Notes: generated by a model from the sequence alone, not told the origin. A stretch of DNA of 64,000 nt from Kitasatospora sp. SUK 42 (GCF_015776785.2 NZ_LFMD02000003.1:1644330-1708329), one strand, 5' to 3'. Shown: positions 48,751-57,462, numbered from the stretch's first letter. Made by a program: numbers and translations.

Positions 48751-51471
48751 TCATCGGGCGGTGGGCGGGGGGAGGGGGCGGCCTTCGGGGGTGAGGGCGA
48801 TGGCCCAGAGGCCGTGGGTGGCGGGGTGGAGGGGGGTGGGGCTGTGGCGGGCGAGTTGGTGGTCGAGGTAGGTGACGTTGTCCTGGTGGTTGACGGCGTT
48901 CCAGGCGTGGGGGCGGCCGTAGGTGTCGAGGGTGAGGAGGACCGCCTGGGCACCGTGACCTGCGCGGCGGAGTTCGTCGGCGAGGCGGTCGAAGGCCTGG
49001 CCGCCGTCGCCGAGGTCGCGGAAGGGGGCGCCGAGTTCGCGTTCGGCGCGGTCGCGGCCGCCGCGTTCGCCGGCGTCGCCCTCGGTGGGGATGCGCGGGG
49101 CGGCGCAGGTGGGGCGGCCGGTGTAGGTGTCGACGGCGGAGAGGGCGATCTCCAGGCTGTTGTTGGCCCGGCCGGGTTCGCGGTAGCCCCCGGCGTTGAC
49201 GGCTTCGGTCCAGCCGCCTGCGGCCGGGTCGGGCCGGCGGACGGGCAGGCCGTCCTCGTCCTTGGGCACGCGGCGTTCGAGTTCGGCCTGGTGCTCGGGG
49301 TCGACCGGTCCGAGCCCGCCGGGCAGTCCGGACGGGCGGCTGTCGGCGATGGTGCGCAGCCGGGGTTCCGGGTCGTCGGGGAGCGGGCCGCGCCGTGCCC
49401 GTAGGGCGAGTTGGAGTGCCATCGCGTGGGCGGTGGCGACGGGGACGGCGCCCCAGGCGAGGGTCGGGTCGGCGACGGTCGCGGCGGTGTCCCGGCGGCG
49501 GCCGTCGGTGTGGTGCGGTTCGGGCCGGCCGATGACGGGGGCGGTGCCGACGATCGGGGGCTCCGCCGGGGGTGGCGGCGCGGTGACCGGTTGCGGCGCC
49601 GCACCCACCGGGGTGCGGGGTGCGGGCCCGCCCGCAACGCCCGCGCCGCCGCCCACGCCGCCACCCGCACCACCACCCACGACGCCGCCCGGCGCCCCCG
49701 CCCCGACGCCACTGCCGAACGGCGCCGCGACGTGCACGGGGTACCCGCCGCCACCGGCCGCGAGCGGGCCGGGTCCGACGGTCCCGACGGCGCCGACCGT
49801 TCCGGCCACCGGGTAGCCGCCCGCGTACGCCGGTGTCCCGAACGACCGGACGACCGGGGGCACGTCGGGCGCAGGGCCGTACGAGGGCGAGGCCGGGGAC
49901 GTCGGGACGGGGGACGCCGAAGCGACGGGCGCGGGCGGCGCACTCACCGAGTCCGTCCGTACGGTCACCGGCGCGGCACCCCCTCCGCCACCGCTGTGCG
50001 CGGGCGCCTGGAGCGGATAGTCCCCGTCCGTCCAGCCCGCCGTCACCGCCGCACCGCTCTGGTGCGTCGGCGCGGCCCGCACCACCACCGCCGGCCCGTC
50101 GTCCCGAGCGGGCGGCGACCAGTCGGCGGCGGCCACGGCGGACCGGTGCGGCCCCTGGTACGAGGGCCCCGCTGCGGCCGGAGCGGCAGCGGCCACCGGT
50201 GCGGCCGCCGGATCCGTCACGGCAGCCGCCGCCGTAACGACCGGAACAGCCGGAACAGCCGGAACAGCCGGAACAGCCGACGAAACCGCCCCCGGCGCCT
50301 TCGGACCACCGCTCGGGCCACCGCTCAGGTCGCCCTTCGGACCCCCCTTGGCTTCCCCCCGCGCGTCCTGCGGCCCGGTCAGGTCCGCCAGCGCCAGCCC
50401 GTGGAGTTCCTTGCCCTCCGGGTCGGTGAGCACCGGCCGCCCCTGCGCGTCCAGCCGAACGGCCAGGTCCGCGACCCCGACCACCGGTTTGCCGTCCGGC
50501 CCGGTGACCACCAGCAGCCCGGCGGCGTCGGTGACCGGGGTGCCGTCGGAGCGCAGGATGACCGGTTTGCCGTCCGCGCCGAGGACGGGCTGCCCGTGTT
50601 CGTCGAGCGCGACGCTGAGCCCGGGCACGCCGACCACCGGTTTGCCGTCCCGCCCGGAGAGCAGGACCAGTCCGGTGCCGTCCGCGCCGAGCACGCCCGG
50701 TTCTCCGAGCGCGGTGGGCAGTCCGGCGGCGAGCGGGTCGAAGCCGCCCTTGGTGCGGTACGAGGCGGCGGTGACCCCCGTCCCGGACGCGGCGCCGAGC
50801 CTCAGCAGGGCGACGACGGCCGGTTCCTTGAGCGCGGTGCCCAGGGCGTCCTTCATGCCGCGGCCGAGTTCGGTGAGCAGTCCGCCGATCTTCAGCGCGG
50901 CCGTCTCGACGGCGGCGGCCTCCAGCCCGGCGGCGACCTGGCCGGCCGTGGCGTTCCGCACCGCGTTCGCGGCGTCGCCGACGGCCTTCTCCATCCCGAC
51001 GACCAGCCCGGTGTGCCCCTGGCCGGTGTCGTTCTTCGCCGCGGTGGCGACCTCGGCGGCGGCCTGCTGGGCGGCGGCGGCCTGTTCCCGGGCCTGCTTG
51101 AGCTCGGCGGCCAGGTTCTGAAGGGTGGCGATGATCTCGCCCTTGCAACCGTCGACGGCCCGGGCGGCGGTGTCGAAGGCCCCGGCGAGCAGCCCGACCG
51201 CGGTGTGCGCGTCGTCCAGGTGGCCCTTTCCGCCTCCGCTGAAGGTCAGCCAGTACGCGCCGAAGGAGTCCACGGCGTGCCCGGAGTTGTCGGCGGTCAC
51301 GCGCCGGACGGACTCCCCGGCGCGGCGGGTGAGCCGGTCGGCGTCGGTGCCGAACTCCCGCCAGAGCGCGGCCGCCCTGCGCAGGCCCTCCTCGTCGGCC
51401 TGCGGCCACTGGTGGCCGGTCCTGGCCAGCAGCGGGACCAGTTCCTCGGGCAGTTTCCGGGACACGCGCAT
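48751..51471 (-). CDS. Polymorphic toxin with papain-like (Tox-PL, glutamine deamidase-type) C-terminus
   Basis: 906 residues from ATG 51471; GTG 51465 has better ribosome-site spacing. N-terminal helical part (about 1-200: WPQADEEGLRRAAALWREFG, an ESX/WXG-like secretion region with Gln/Ala coiled coil), a DGKPV-type repeat part (about 240-370), a Pro/Ala/Gly-rich linker (about 380-690) and a C-terminal Tox-PL-like domain (about 735-906) with AVDTYTGRPTCAAPR, GERGGRDRAERELG, GHGAQAVLLT and GRPHAWNAVNH. The family's catalytic Cys follows NN; here it is Ser772 (codon AGC). His855 and Asp870 are in place. Confidence 0.82.
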   Translation of the reverse strand: MRVSRKLPEELVPLLARTGHQWPQADEEGLRRAAALWREFGTDADRLTRRAGESVRRVTADNSGHAVDSFGAYWLTFSGGGKGHLDDAHTAVGLLAGAFDTAARAVDGCKGEIIATLQNLAAELKQAREQAAAAQQAAAEVATAAKNDTGQGHTGLVVGMEKAVGDAANAVRNATAGQVAAGLEAAAVETAALKIGGLLTELGRGMKDALGTALKEPAVVALLRLGAASGTGVTAASYRTKGGFDPLAAGLPTALGEPGVLGADGTGLVLLSGRDGKPVVGVPGLSVALDEHGQPVLGADGKPVILRSDGTPVTDAAGLLVVTGPDGKPVVGVADLAVRLDAQGRPVLTDPEGKELHGLALADLTGPQDARGEAKGGPKGDLSGGPSGGPKAPGAVSSAVPAVPAVPAVPVVTAAAAVTDPAAAPVAAAAPAAAGPSYQGPHRSAVAAADWSPPARDDGPAVVVRAAPTHQSGAAVTAGWTDGDYPLQAPAHSGGGGGAAPVTVRTDSVSAPPAPVASASPVPTSPASPSYGPAPDVPPVVRSFGTPAYAGGYPVAGTVGAVGTVGPGPLAAGGGGYPVHVAAPFGSGVGAGAPGGVVGGGAGGGVGGGAGVAGGPAPRTPVGAAPQPVTAPPPPAEPPIVGTAPVIGRPEPHHTDGRRRDTAATVADPTLAWGAVPVATAHAMALQLALRARRGPLPDDPEPRLRTIADSRPSGLPGGLGPVDPEHQAELERRVPKDEDGLPVRRPDPAAGGWTEAVNAGGYREPGRANNSLEIALSAVDTYTGRPTCAAPRIPTEGDAGERGGRDRAERELGAPFRDLGDGGQAFDRLADELRRAGHGAQAVLLTLDTYGRPHAWNAVNHQDNVTYLDHQLARHSPTPLHPATHGLWAIALTPEGRPLPPPTAR
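50241..50276. repeat. 9-bp microsatellite in toxin linker
   Basis: Four exact copies of CCGGAACAG in frame, encoding a repeated Ala-Val-Pro on the minus strand. Slippage would change linker length without shifting the frame. Confidence 0.85.
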
Positions 51472-51493
51472 CTCCCCCTTCGAGCCGGGCCCG

Positions 51494-51982
51494 TCAGACC
51501 GACATGTCCTTGGGGACGACCGGCGCCACCTCCGGGGTTGCCCCGGCATCCTGCGTGTGGACCGCCGGGGAGGCGGCCGGCGAGGCGATCGGCGAGGCTC
51601 CCGGCCCGGTTGGCGAGGCCCCCGGCCCGGTTGTCCCGGCGAAGCCGCCGAAGCCGCTCGCCGCCGAGGTGTCGGTGTCCGTCGTCCGCTCCGCCATCGC
51701 GTGCAGCCCGGCCCCGACCTGCCCCACCTGGCCGGCCAACCCCCTGAGCCCGCCGACGAGTTCACCGTGCGACGGACCGTACACGGCGGCGAAGGCGCTG
51801 CCCGGCTGGTCGGCGCCCCAGGGCGTGCCGAGCGCGGCGAGGCCCTTCTCCAGGGCACCCACGGCCTTGCCCAGCTCGCGCCCGATCTTCTCGAACTCCC
51901 GCCCCTCGCCGTGCAGTTCCCACGGCTTGATGACGAACGCGCCGCTGCCGCCGTCGGATGTCCCGGTGCTGCCGCCTGCCAT
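51494..51982 (-). CDS. ESX/WXG100-like partner of the toxin
   Basis: 162 residues from ATG 51982 with GGGGAGG eight bases upstream. A helical core of about 80 residues (REFEKIGRELGKAVGALEKGLAAL, WG turn, GELVGGLRGLAGQVGQVGAGLHAM) resembles WXG100-type type VII secretion proteins. A Gly/Ser/Pro/Thr-rich tail follows. It precedes the toxin gene by 22 bases and is probably co-transcribed, serving as a secretion partner (inference from family). Confidence 0.75.
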   Translation of the reverse strand: MAGGSTGTSDGGSGAFVIKPWELHGEGREFEKIGRELGKAVGALEKGLAALGTPWGADQPGSAFAAVYGPSHGELVGGLRGLAGQVGQVGAGLHAMAERTTDTDTSAASGFGGFAGTTGPGASPTGPGASPIASPAASPAVHTQDAGATPEVAPVVPKDMSV

Positions 51983-52201
51983 CCCCGTACCTCCCCCGTA
52001 CGTCCTGTCGCGGACCGGCCGCCATCCTAGGCACGCCCCCACCCCGGCCCGCACCGCCGAGCGGACCTCTTCACCCCGCCTTCACCCCGCCCGGGCCGGA
52101 TCGCACGTCCGACCTCGCGTCCGACCGCACGTCCGACCACAAACCCGACCGCAGGCCCGGCCGGGAGCCCGTACGCCCCCGCGAAGCTCTACCCTTGCCG
52201 G

Positions 52202-53092
52202 GTGGCACCAGCAGAAACGTCCAAGAAGAAGGCCAAGGCGAAGCCCAAGGCCTCCCCCGCCCCCGTCGACCTCGCGATGCCGACCCTGCGCCGCGAGATC
52301 CCGCGCGACGAGGTCCCGCTCGACTTCCCGCGCGCCTGGGTCGAGTTCGCCGACCCCGCCGACGAGGAGCAGGTCTTCCGCTGCGACCTCACCTGGCTGA
52401 CCTCCCGCTGGTCCTGCGTCTTCGGCCAGGGCTGCCACGGCATCCGCGAGGGTCGCGGTGAGTCGGACGGCTGCTGCACGCTGGGCGCGCACTACTCGGA
52501 CGAGGACGACGAGAAGCGGGTCCTGAAGCACGCGGCCCGGCTGACCCCCGAGCTGTGGGAGAACTTCGCCGAGGGCACCGACGCCAAGGGCCGGCTCAGG
52601 TCCGACGGCGGCATCACCATGCTGGACGAGGACGGCGACCGCCAGACCCGCCGGGTCAACGGCGCCTGCATCTTCGTGAACAGCCCCGGTTTCGCGGGTG
52701 GCGCCGGCTGCGCCCTGCACGCGCTCGCCCTCAAGGAGGGCCGCGAGCCGCTGGAGACCAAGCCGGACGTCTGCTGGCAGCTGCCGATCCGCCGCACCTA
52801 CGACTGGATCGACCGCCCCGACGACACCCGCTACCTCCAGGTGTCGATCGGCGAGTACGACCGCCGCGGCTGGGGCCCGGGCGGCCACGACCTGCACTGG
52901 TGGTGCACCGGGGCCCCGGCCGCGCACCAGGGCGCGGAGCCGGTGTACGTCAGCTACCGCCCGGAGCTCACCGAGCTGATGGGCAAGGCCGGCTACGAGG
53001 TGCTGGCCCGGCTGTGCGAGGAGCGGATCGCCACCAAGGGCGACCGCAAGGTGGCCCCGCACCCGGCCGACCCCATCAGGAAGAAGAAGTAG
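52202..53092 (+). CDS. Conserved Cys-rich protein, unknown function
   Basis: 296 residues from GTG 52202; TACCCT (52190-52195) just upstream suggests leaderless transcription. N-terminal 20 residues Lys/Ala-rich. Ten Cys are present, including FRCDLTWLTSRWSCVFGQGCHGI and GCCTLGAHY, spaced like a metal or Fe-S cluster, then GAGCALHALAL and DVCWQLPIRR, and a late WWCTGAP. Resembles DUF3109/YkgJ-type cysteine-cluster proteins and is, I believe, widespread in streptomycetes. No biochemical role is known to me. Divergent from the toxin locus. Confidence 0.78.
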   Translation: MAPAETSKKKAKAKPKASPAPVDLAMPTLRREIPRDEVPLDFPRAWVEFADPADEEQVFRCDLTWLTSRWSCVFGQGCHGIREGRGESDGCCTLGAHYSDEDDEKRVLKHAARLTPELWENFAEGTDAKGRLRSDGGITMLDEDGDRQTRRVNGACIFVNSPGFAGGAGCALHALALKEGREPLETKPDVCWQLPIRRTYDWIDRPDDTRYLQVSIGEYDRRGWGPGGHDLHWWCTGAPAAHQGAEPVYVSYRPELTELMGKAGYEVLARLCEERIATKGDRKVAPHPADPIRKKK

Positions 53093-53164
53093 CGGCCCCG
53101 CTCACGGACCAGCGGACCAACGGACCAGCGGGTCAACAGATCAACGGATCAACGATCCGCCGGC

Positions 53165-54334
53165 CTACTTGTCGATGTCCCCGACCACGAAGAACATCGA
53201 CCCGAGGATCGCCACCATGTCCGCGACCAGTGTCCCGGGCAGCAGCTCGGTCAGCGCCTGGATGTTGTTGAAGGACGCCGAGCGCAGCTTGAGCCGCCAC
53301 GGCGTCTTGTCGCCGCGCGAGACCAGGTAGTAGCCGTTGATCCCGAGCGGGTTCTCGGTCCACGCGTAGGTGCTGCCCTCGGGTGCCTTGAGCACCTTGG
53401 GCAGCCGCTGGTTGACGGGCCCGGGCGCCAGGGTGGCGAGCTTGTCGAGGCAGGCGTCGGCGAGGTCCAGCGAGTTGAGGGTCTGCTCCAGCAGGCACTC
53501 GAAGCGGGCCAGGCAGTCGCCCTCCTCACGGGTGACGACGGTGAGCACCTGCCGCAGCTCCTCGGAGCCGTACGCGAGGTAGGGCTCGTCGCGGCGCAGG
53601 TCGAGGTCGAGGCCGCTGGCCCGGGCGATCGGGCCGCTGACCCCGTACGCCTCGGCCTGCGCCCTGGTGAGGACGCCGACGCCGGCGGTGCGGGCGCGGA
53701 AGATCTCGTTGCCGAGGACGAGTTCCTCGAAGACCGGCAGCTGCGAGCGCACGGTCGCGACGGCGGTGCGGACCCGGCCGAGCCAGCCGGCCGGCAGGTC
53801 CTCCTTGAGGCCGCCGACGCGGTTGAACATGTAGTGCATCCGGCCGCCGGAGGCCTCCTCCAGCACGTGCTGGAGGTCCTCGCGACCGGTGAAGGCGTGG
53901 AAGATCGGGGTGATCCCGCCGAGTTCCAGCGGGTAGGAGCCGAGGAACATCAGGTGGTTGAGCACCCGGTTGAGCTCGGCGAGCAGGGTGCGGATCCACA
54001 CCGCCCGCTCGGGGACCTCCATGCCGAGCATCCGCTCGACGCCGAGCACGACGCCGAGTTCGTTGGAGAAGGCGGAGAGCCAGTCGTGCCGGTTCGCCAG
54101 CATGATGATCTGCCGGTAGTCACGGGCCTCGAACAGTTTCTCCGCGCCCCGGTGCATGTAGCCGATCACCGGCTCGGCCGTGACGATCCGCTCGCCGTCG
54201 AGCAGCAGGCGCAGCCGCAGCACACCGTGCGTGGCCGGGTGCTGCGGGCCGATGTTGAGCACCATGTCGGTGGTGCCCGCCTCGCCGGTGAAGTTCTCGG
54301 CTCCCGCCCCGATGCCGACCGTGGTCTCCCTCAT
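53165..54334 (-). CDS. Orphan NADH-quinone oxidoreductase subunit D-like protein
   Basis: 389 residues, ATG 54334 overlapping the upstream methyltransferase stop as ATGA. 49-kDa/NuoD family: VLNIGPQHPATHGVLRLRL, GYMHRGAEKLFE, ARMHYMFNRVGG-like region and C-terminal MFFVVGDIDK. No other nuo gene is nearby. Against mammalian NDUFS2, quinone-site His59 is kept (His36) and Arg85 is kept (Arg62), but Tyr108 is replaced by Trp85 (ANRHDW). It is therefore a NuoD paralogue with an altered quinone pocket rather than the main complex I subunit. Confidence 0.9.
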   Translation of the reverse strand: MRETTVGIGAGAENFTGEAGTTDMVLNIGPQHPATHGVLRLRLLLDGERIVTAEPVIGYMHRGAEKLFEARDYRQIIMLANRHDWLSAFSNELGVVLGVERMLGMEVPERAVWIRTLLAELNRVLNHLMFLGSYPLELGGITPIFHAFTGREDLQHVLEEASGGRMHYMFNRVGGLKEDLPAGWLGRVRTAVATVRSQLPVFEELVLGNEIFRARTAGVGVLTRAQAEAYGVSGPIARASGLDLDLRRDEPYLAYGSEELRQVLTVVTREEGDCLARFECLLEQTLNSLDLADACLDKLATLAPGPVNQRLPKVLKAPEGSTYAWTENPLGINGYYLVSRGDKTPWRLKLRSASFNNIQALTELLPGTLVADMVAILGSMFFVVGDIDK

Positions 54335-55365
54335 GGACCCAGAGTCTGCCATCCCGGCAGGGACTCCAAGTCCGCCGCCCTCTCCAGGATCCCCAGGGGC
54401 GGCATGCGGACCGACTGGACCAGCCATCCGAAGCCGCCCAGTCCGCTCGGGTCGGTGAGTTCGGCCCCCTCCCCCGCGCCGCCGAGCGCCCGCAGGTAGC
54501 CCGCCGGGTCGGTGGAGGCGAGCGCGAGCGGCGGGCGCTCGCCGCTCACCCCGAGCGCGCGCAGGGCCTCGCGCTGGGTTGTCCACAGGCTGTGGAGGGC
54601 GGGCGCCGCGACGGCGTCCAGGGCGACGTGCGCGGTGACGTCGCAGGAGCCGTCCGGCACCGGGGCCACCTCCCGGCCGCCCCGGAAACCGGCGTACGTC
54701 CCGAACCGCGGCCGCCGCGCCGCCGTGTGCCCGTAGTCCACCGCGACGGCCAGGCCGCGCTCCAGCCCGGCCACCGCCCCCGCCCAGGCGGCGTCCCGGG
54801 GGCCGCCGAACTCCACCCGGTCCCCGGGCTCCCCGACGGGCCACCAGCGCCCGGCCCAGGCCGCGTCCGCCGCCGAGACCGGGCCGCCGAGGCGCTCCGC
54901 CCCGGTCGCGGTGTCCACCTCGACGTAGCGCAGCACCCCGTCCTCGTCCACCTCCCCGGCGTCCAGCGGCACGTTGTCCAGCCACTCGTTGGCGAACAGC
55001 AGCCCGGTGACGCCGCACGGCGGCCGGTCCGTCCACAGGGCTGTGGACGGAAGTCCCGCGGGCCGCCCGGCGAGCTCCACGCCGTACGGGCGCAGCCGCG
55101 CGAGCACCTCGCCGGGCAGCTCGGCCAGCACGCCGGTCAGCAGTTCCCCCCGTCCGGCCCCCATGTCGACCAGGGTCAGCTCCTCCGGACGGCCGAGGGC
55201 CGCGTCAACCTCCAGCAGCAGCCGGGCCACCGCACGGGCGAATCTCGGAGAGGCGTGCACCGAGGTGCGGAAGTGCCCGGCCGGGCCCTCCGGCCTGCGG
55301 TAGAAGCCGCGGTCCGGGTCGTACAGGGCCTGTTCCATGGCGGGCGCCCACCGCATCCAAGTCAT
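54331..55365 (-). CDS. NDUFAF7/MidA-type SAM-dependent methyltransferase
   Basis: 344 residues from ATG 55365; ATG 55356 is an alternative. Domain features of DUF185/NDUFAF7: MRWAPAMEQALYDPDRGFYRR at the N-terminus, SAM motif LTLVDMGAGRGELLTGVL, and FANEWLDNVPLDAGEVDEDG (family motif NExxDxxP-like). Human NDUFAF7 dimethylates Arg85 of NDUFS2, the NuoD homologue. Here the stop overlaps the orphan nuoD start by four bases, so enzyme and probable substrate are translationally coupled. Confidence 0.85.
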   Translation of the reverse strand: MTWMRWAPAMEQALYDPDRGFYRRPEGPAGHFRTSVHASPRFARAVARLLLEVDAALGRPEELTLVDMGAGRGELLTGVLAELPGEVLARLRPYGVELAGRPAGLPSTALWTDRPPCGVTGLLFANEWLDNVPLDAGEVDEDGVLRYVEVDTATGAERLGGPVSAADAAWAGRWWPVGEPGDRVEFGGPRDAAWAGAVAGLERGLAVAVDYGHTAARRPRFGTYAGFRGGREVAPVPDGSCDVTAHVALDAVAAPALHSLWTTQREALRALGVSGERPPLALASTDPAGYLRALGGAGEGAELTDPSGLGGFGWLVQSVRMPPLGILERAADLESLPGWQTLGP

Positions 55366-55494
55366 GGGGCGGGACGCTACCCGGCACCGGGGGACCCCTC
55401 CCAACCGGAGCGGGGGCGTCTCCGACCTACGGAGTAGGGCGGATCGCCCTACCGGGGGACCTGGGCACCTCGCGCGACTGCCTAGGCTTGAGAT

Positions 55495-56724
55495 GTGCAT
55501 CGACTCAACGCCTGGCTCCGCCGTCACCCCATGGTGGTCGACGCCGCCTGGGCGTCGATCGTGCTCTTCCTCGGCCTGCTGCCGAACAACAACTTCCCCG
55601 ACTCCGGCTGGCGCTTCGACGCCGAGGTCCTGGTCGCGGTGCTGCTGCCCGCGCTGATGGTCCTCCGACGGCGCTTCCCCGACGTCACCGTCGCCGCGGC
55701 CACCGGCATCGGCGTCGGCCAGGTGCTCGCCGACGTCGAACCGGGCATCTCCTCGATCGCCTACCTGGTCTTCGCGTACACCGGCGCCGCCTTCGGCCAG
55801 AAGTGGACCTCCCGGCTGGCGCTGGTCGCCGGGCTCTCCGCCGGCCCTCTGGTGTTCTGGCGGATGCAGCCGGTGAAGACGGTCCGCGAGAGCTCCGACC
55901 ACTACGTCTCCCGCCCGTACGGCATCGCCGAGGCGGCGCTGATCACCCTGCTGATGAGCACCCCGTTCATCCTCTGCTGGGCCTGGGGCCGGCTGACCCG
56001 GGTGCGCCGCGCCTACCTGACCGAGCTGGAGGACCGCGCGGCCAGGCTGGAGCGCGAGCGGGACGCCCAGGCCCAGGTGGCGGTCGCGGCCGAGCGGGCC
56101 CGGATCGCCCGCGAGCTGCACGACGTGGTCGCCCACAACGTCTCGGTGATGATCGTCCAGGCCGACGGCGCCGCGTACGTGCTCGACAACTCCCCGCAGC
56201 AGGCGAAGGAGGCGCTCGGCACGATCGCCTCCACCGGGCGCCAGGCGCTGGTCGAGATGCGCCGCCTGCTGGGCGTGCTGCGCACCGCCGACACCGCCGA
56301 GGAGTACGTCCCGCAGCCGGGCGTCGAGGAGCTGCCGGAGCTGCTGGAGCAGGTCCGCACGGCCGGGCTCCAGGTGGACTACGCGACCTCCGGGCACCCG
56401 CGCGAACTGCCGCGCGGCGTCGAGCTGACCGTGTACCGGATCGTCCAGGAGGCGCTGACCAACGTCCGCAAGCACGGCGGCCCCGATGTGCACGCCCGGG
56501 TCGCGGTGGACTTCGGCGAGCGCGAGCTGGCCGTCCTGGTGGAGGACGACGGCCGCGGCAGCACCGACGAACAGCTCGCCGCCGGCGGCGCGGACGGTCT
56601 GGGCCACGGCCTGATCGGCATGCGCGAGCGGGTCGGCATGGTCAGCGGCAGCCTCGACGTGGGCCCGCGCCCCGGCGGCGGCTTCCGGATCCGCGCCGTC
56701 CTCCCGCTCAAGACCGCCCACTGA
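55495..56724 (+). CDS. Two-component sensor histidine kinase (NarL-type partner)
   Basis: 409 residues from GTG 55495; TAGGCT ends six bases upstream, so the mRNA is probably leaderless. About five hydrophobic segments in the first 175 residues form the membrane sensor. HisKA_3 region RIARELHDVVAHNVSVMIVQA with the phospho-accepting His, and a HATPase domain with VEDDGRGSTDEQ and GHGLIGMRERVGMVSG. Signal unknown. Cognate regulator follows after 48 bases. Confidence 0.93.
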   Translation: MHRLNAWLRRHPMVVDAAWASIVLFLGLLPNNNFPDSGWRFDAEVLVAVLLPALMVLRRRFPDVTVAAATGIGVGQVLADVEPGISSIAYLVFAYTGAAFGQKWTSRLALVAGLSAGPLVFWRMQPVKTVRESSDHYVSRPYGIAEAALITLLMSTPFILCWAWGRLTRVRRAYLTELEDRAARLERERDAQAQVAVAAERARIARELHDVVAHNVSVMIVQADGAAYVLDNSPQQAKEALGTIASTGRQALVEMRRLLGVLRTADTAEEYVPQPGVEELPELLEQVRTAGLQVDYATSGHPRELPRGVELTVYRIVQEALTNVRKHGGPDVHARVAVDFGERELAVLVEDDGRGSTDEQLAAGGADGLGHGLIGMRERVGMVSGSLDVGPRPGGGFRIRAVLPLKTAH

Positions 56725-56772
56725 CCCTCCGCTGACCCTCCGCGCCCTCCGACCCCCCTTTAGGAGCCCGCC

Positions 56773-57462
56773 TTGACCATCCGCGTGATGCTCGTCGACG
56801 ACCAGGAGCTGCTGCGCACCGGCTTCCGGATGATCCTCCAGTCGCAGGGCGACATCGAGATCGCCGCCGAGGCGGGCGACGGCGCGCAGGCCCTGGAGAA
56901 ACTGCGGCACACGCAGGTGGACGTGATCCTGATGGACGTCCGGATGCCGCGCCTGGACGGCGTGCAGGCCACCCGCCGGATCTGCCTGGCCGAGGACGGC
57001 AGCCCGCTGCCGGACGCCCCTCACGTGCTCATCCTCACCACCTTCGACCTGGACGAGTACGCCTTCGCCGCGCTCAAGGCCGGGGCCAGCGGCTTCCTGC
57101 TCAAGGACGTCCCGCCGACCGAGCTGGTGGCCGCGATCCGCGCGGTGCACGGCGGGGACGCCGTGGTCGCCCCGACCACCACCCGCCGGATGATCGACCG
57201 CTTCGCCGAGGTGCTGCCCACCCCGCACAGCGCTCCCGGCTCGGACGTCCTCGGCCCGCTGACCGAGCGCGAGCGGGAGGTGTTCCTGCTGGTCGCCCAG
57301 GGGCTGTCGAACGGCGAGATCGCGGCCCGGCTGGTGCTCTCCGAGGCCACCGTGAAGACCCACGTCGGCCGCATCCTGGCCAAGCTCGGGCTGCGCGACC
57401 GGGTCCAGGCCGTGGTGCTGGCGTACGAGGCCGGGCTGATCCGGGCCGGGGCCGCGGACTGA
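56773..57462 (+). CDS. NarL/FixJ-family response regulator
   Basis: 229 residues starting at TTG 56773, with AGGAG six bases upstream; TTG starts are rare here. Receiver domain about 1-120 with VMLVDDQELLRTGFRMIL, the phospho-acceptor Asp in DVILMDVRMP, and LTTFDLDEYAFAALKAGASGFLLK. LuxR helix-turn-helix at the C-terminus (LTEREREVFLLVAQGLSNGEIAARLVLSEATVKTHV). Paired with the upstream kinase. Target genes unknown. Confidence 0.94.
   Translation: MTIRVMLVDDQELLRTGFRMILQSQGDIEIAAEAGDGAQALEKLRHTQVDVILMDVRMPRLDGVQATRRICLAEDGSPLPDAPHVLILTTFDLDEYAFAALKAGASGFLLKDVPPTELVAAIRAVHGGDAVVAPTTTRRMIDRFAEVLPTPHSAPGSDVLGPLTEREREVFLLVAQGLSNGEIAARLVLSEATVKTHVGRILAKLGLRDRVQAVVLAYEAGLIRAGAAD

Noticed and set aside
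48200..48871. Possible small genes in the toxin-immunity gap
   Set aside because: Frames on both strands are open only through GC bias and repeat content; none has a ribosome site with plausible protein sequence.
50232..50240. CGTAAC motif inside the toxin gene as a BldN promoter
   Set aside because: It is within a coding region, with no matching -10 element or downstream start.
53165..54334. Start of a nuo operon (complex I)
   Set aside because: No nuoA-C or nuoE-N genes flank it; the neighbours are a methyltransferase and an unrelated Cys-rich gene.
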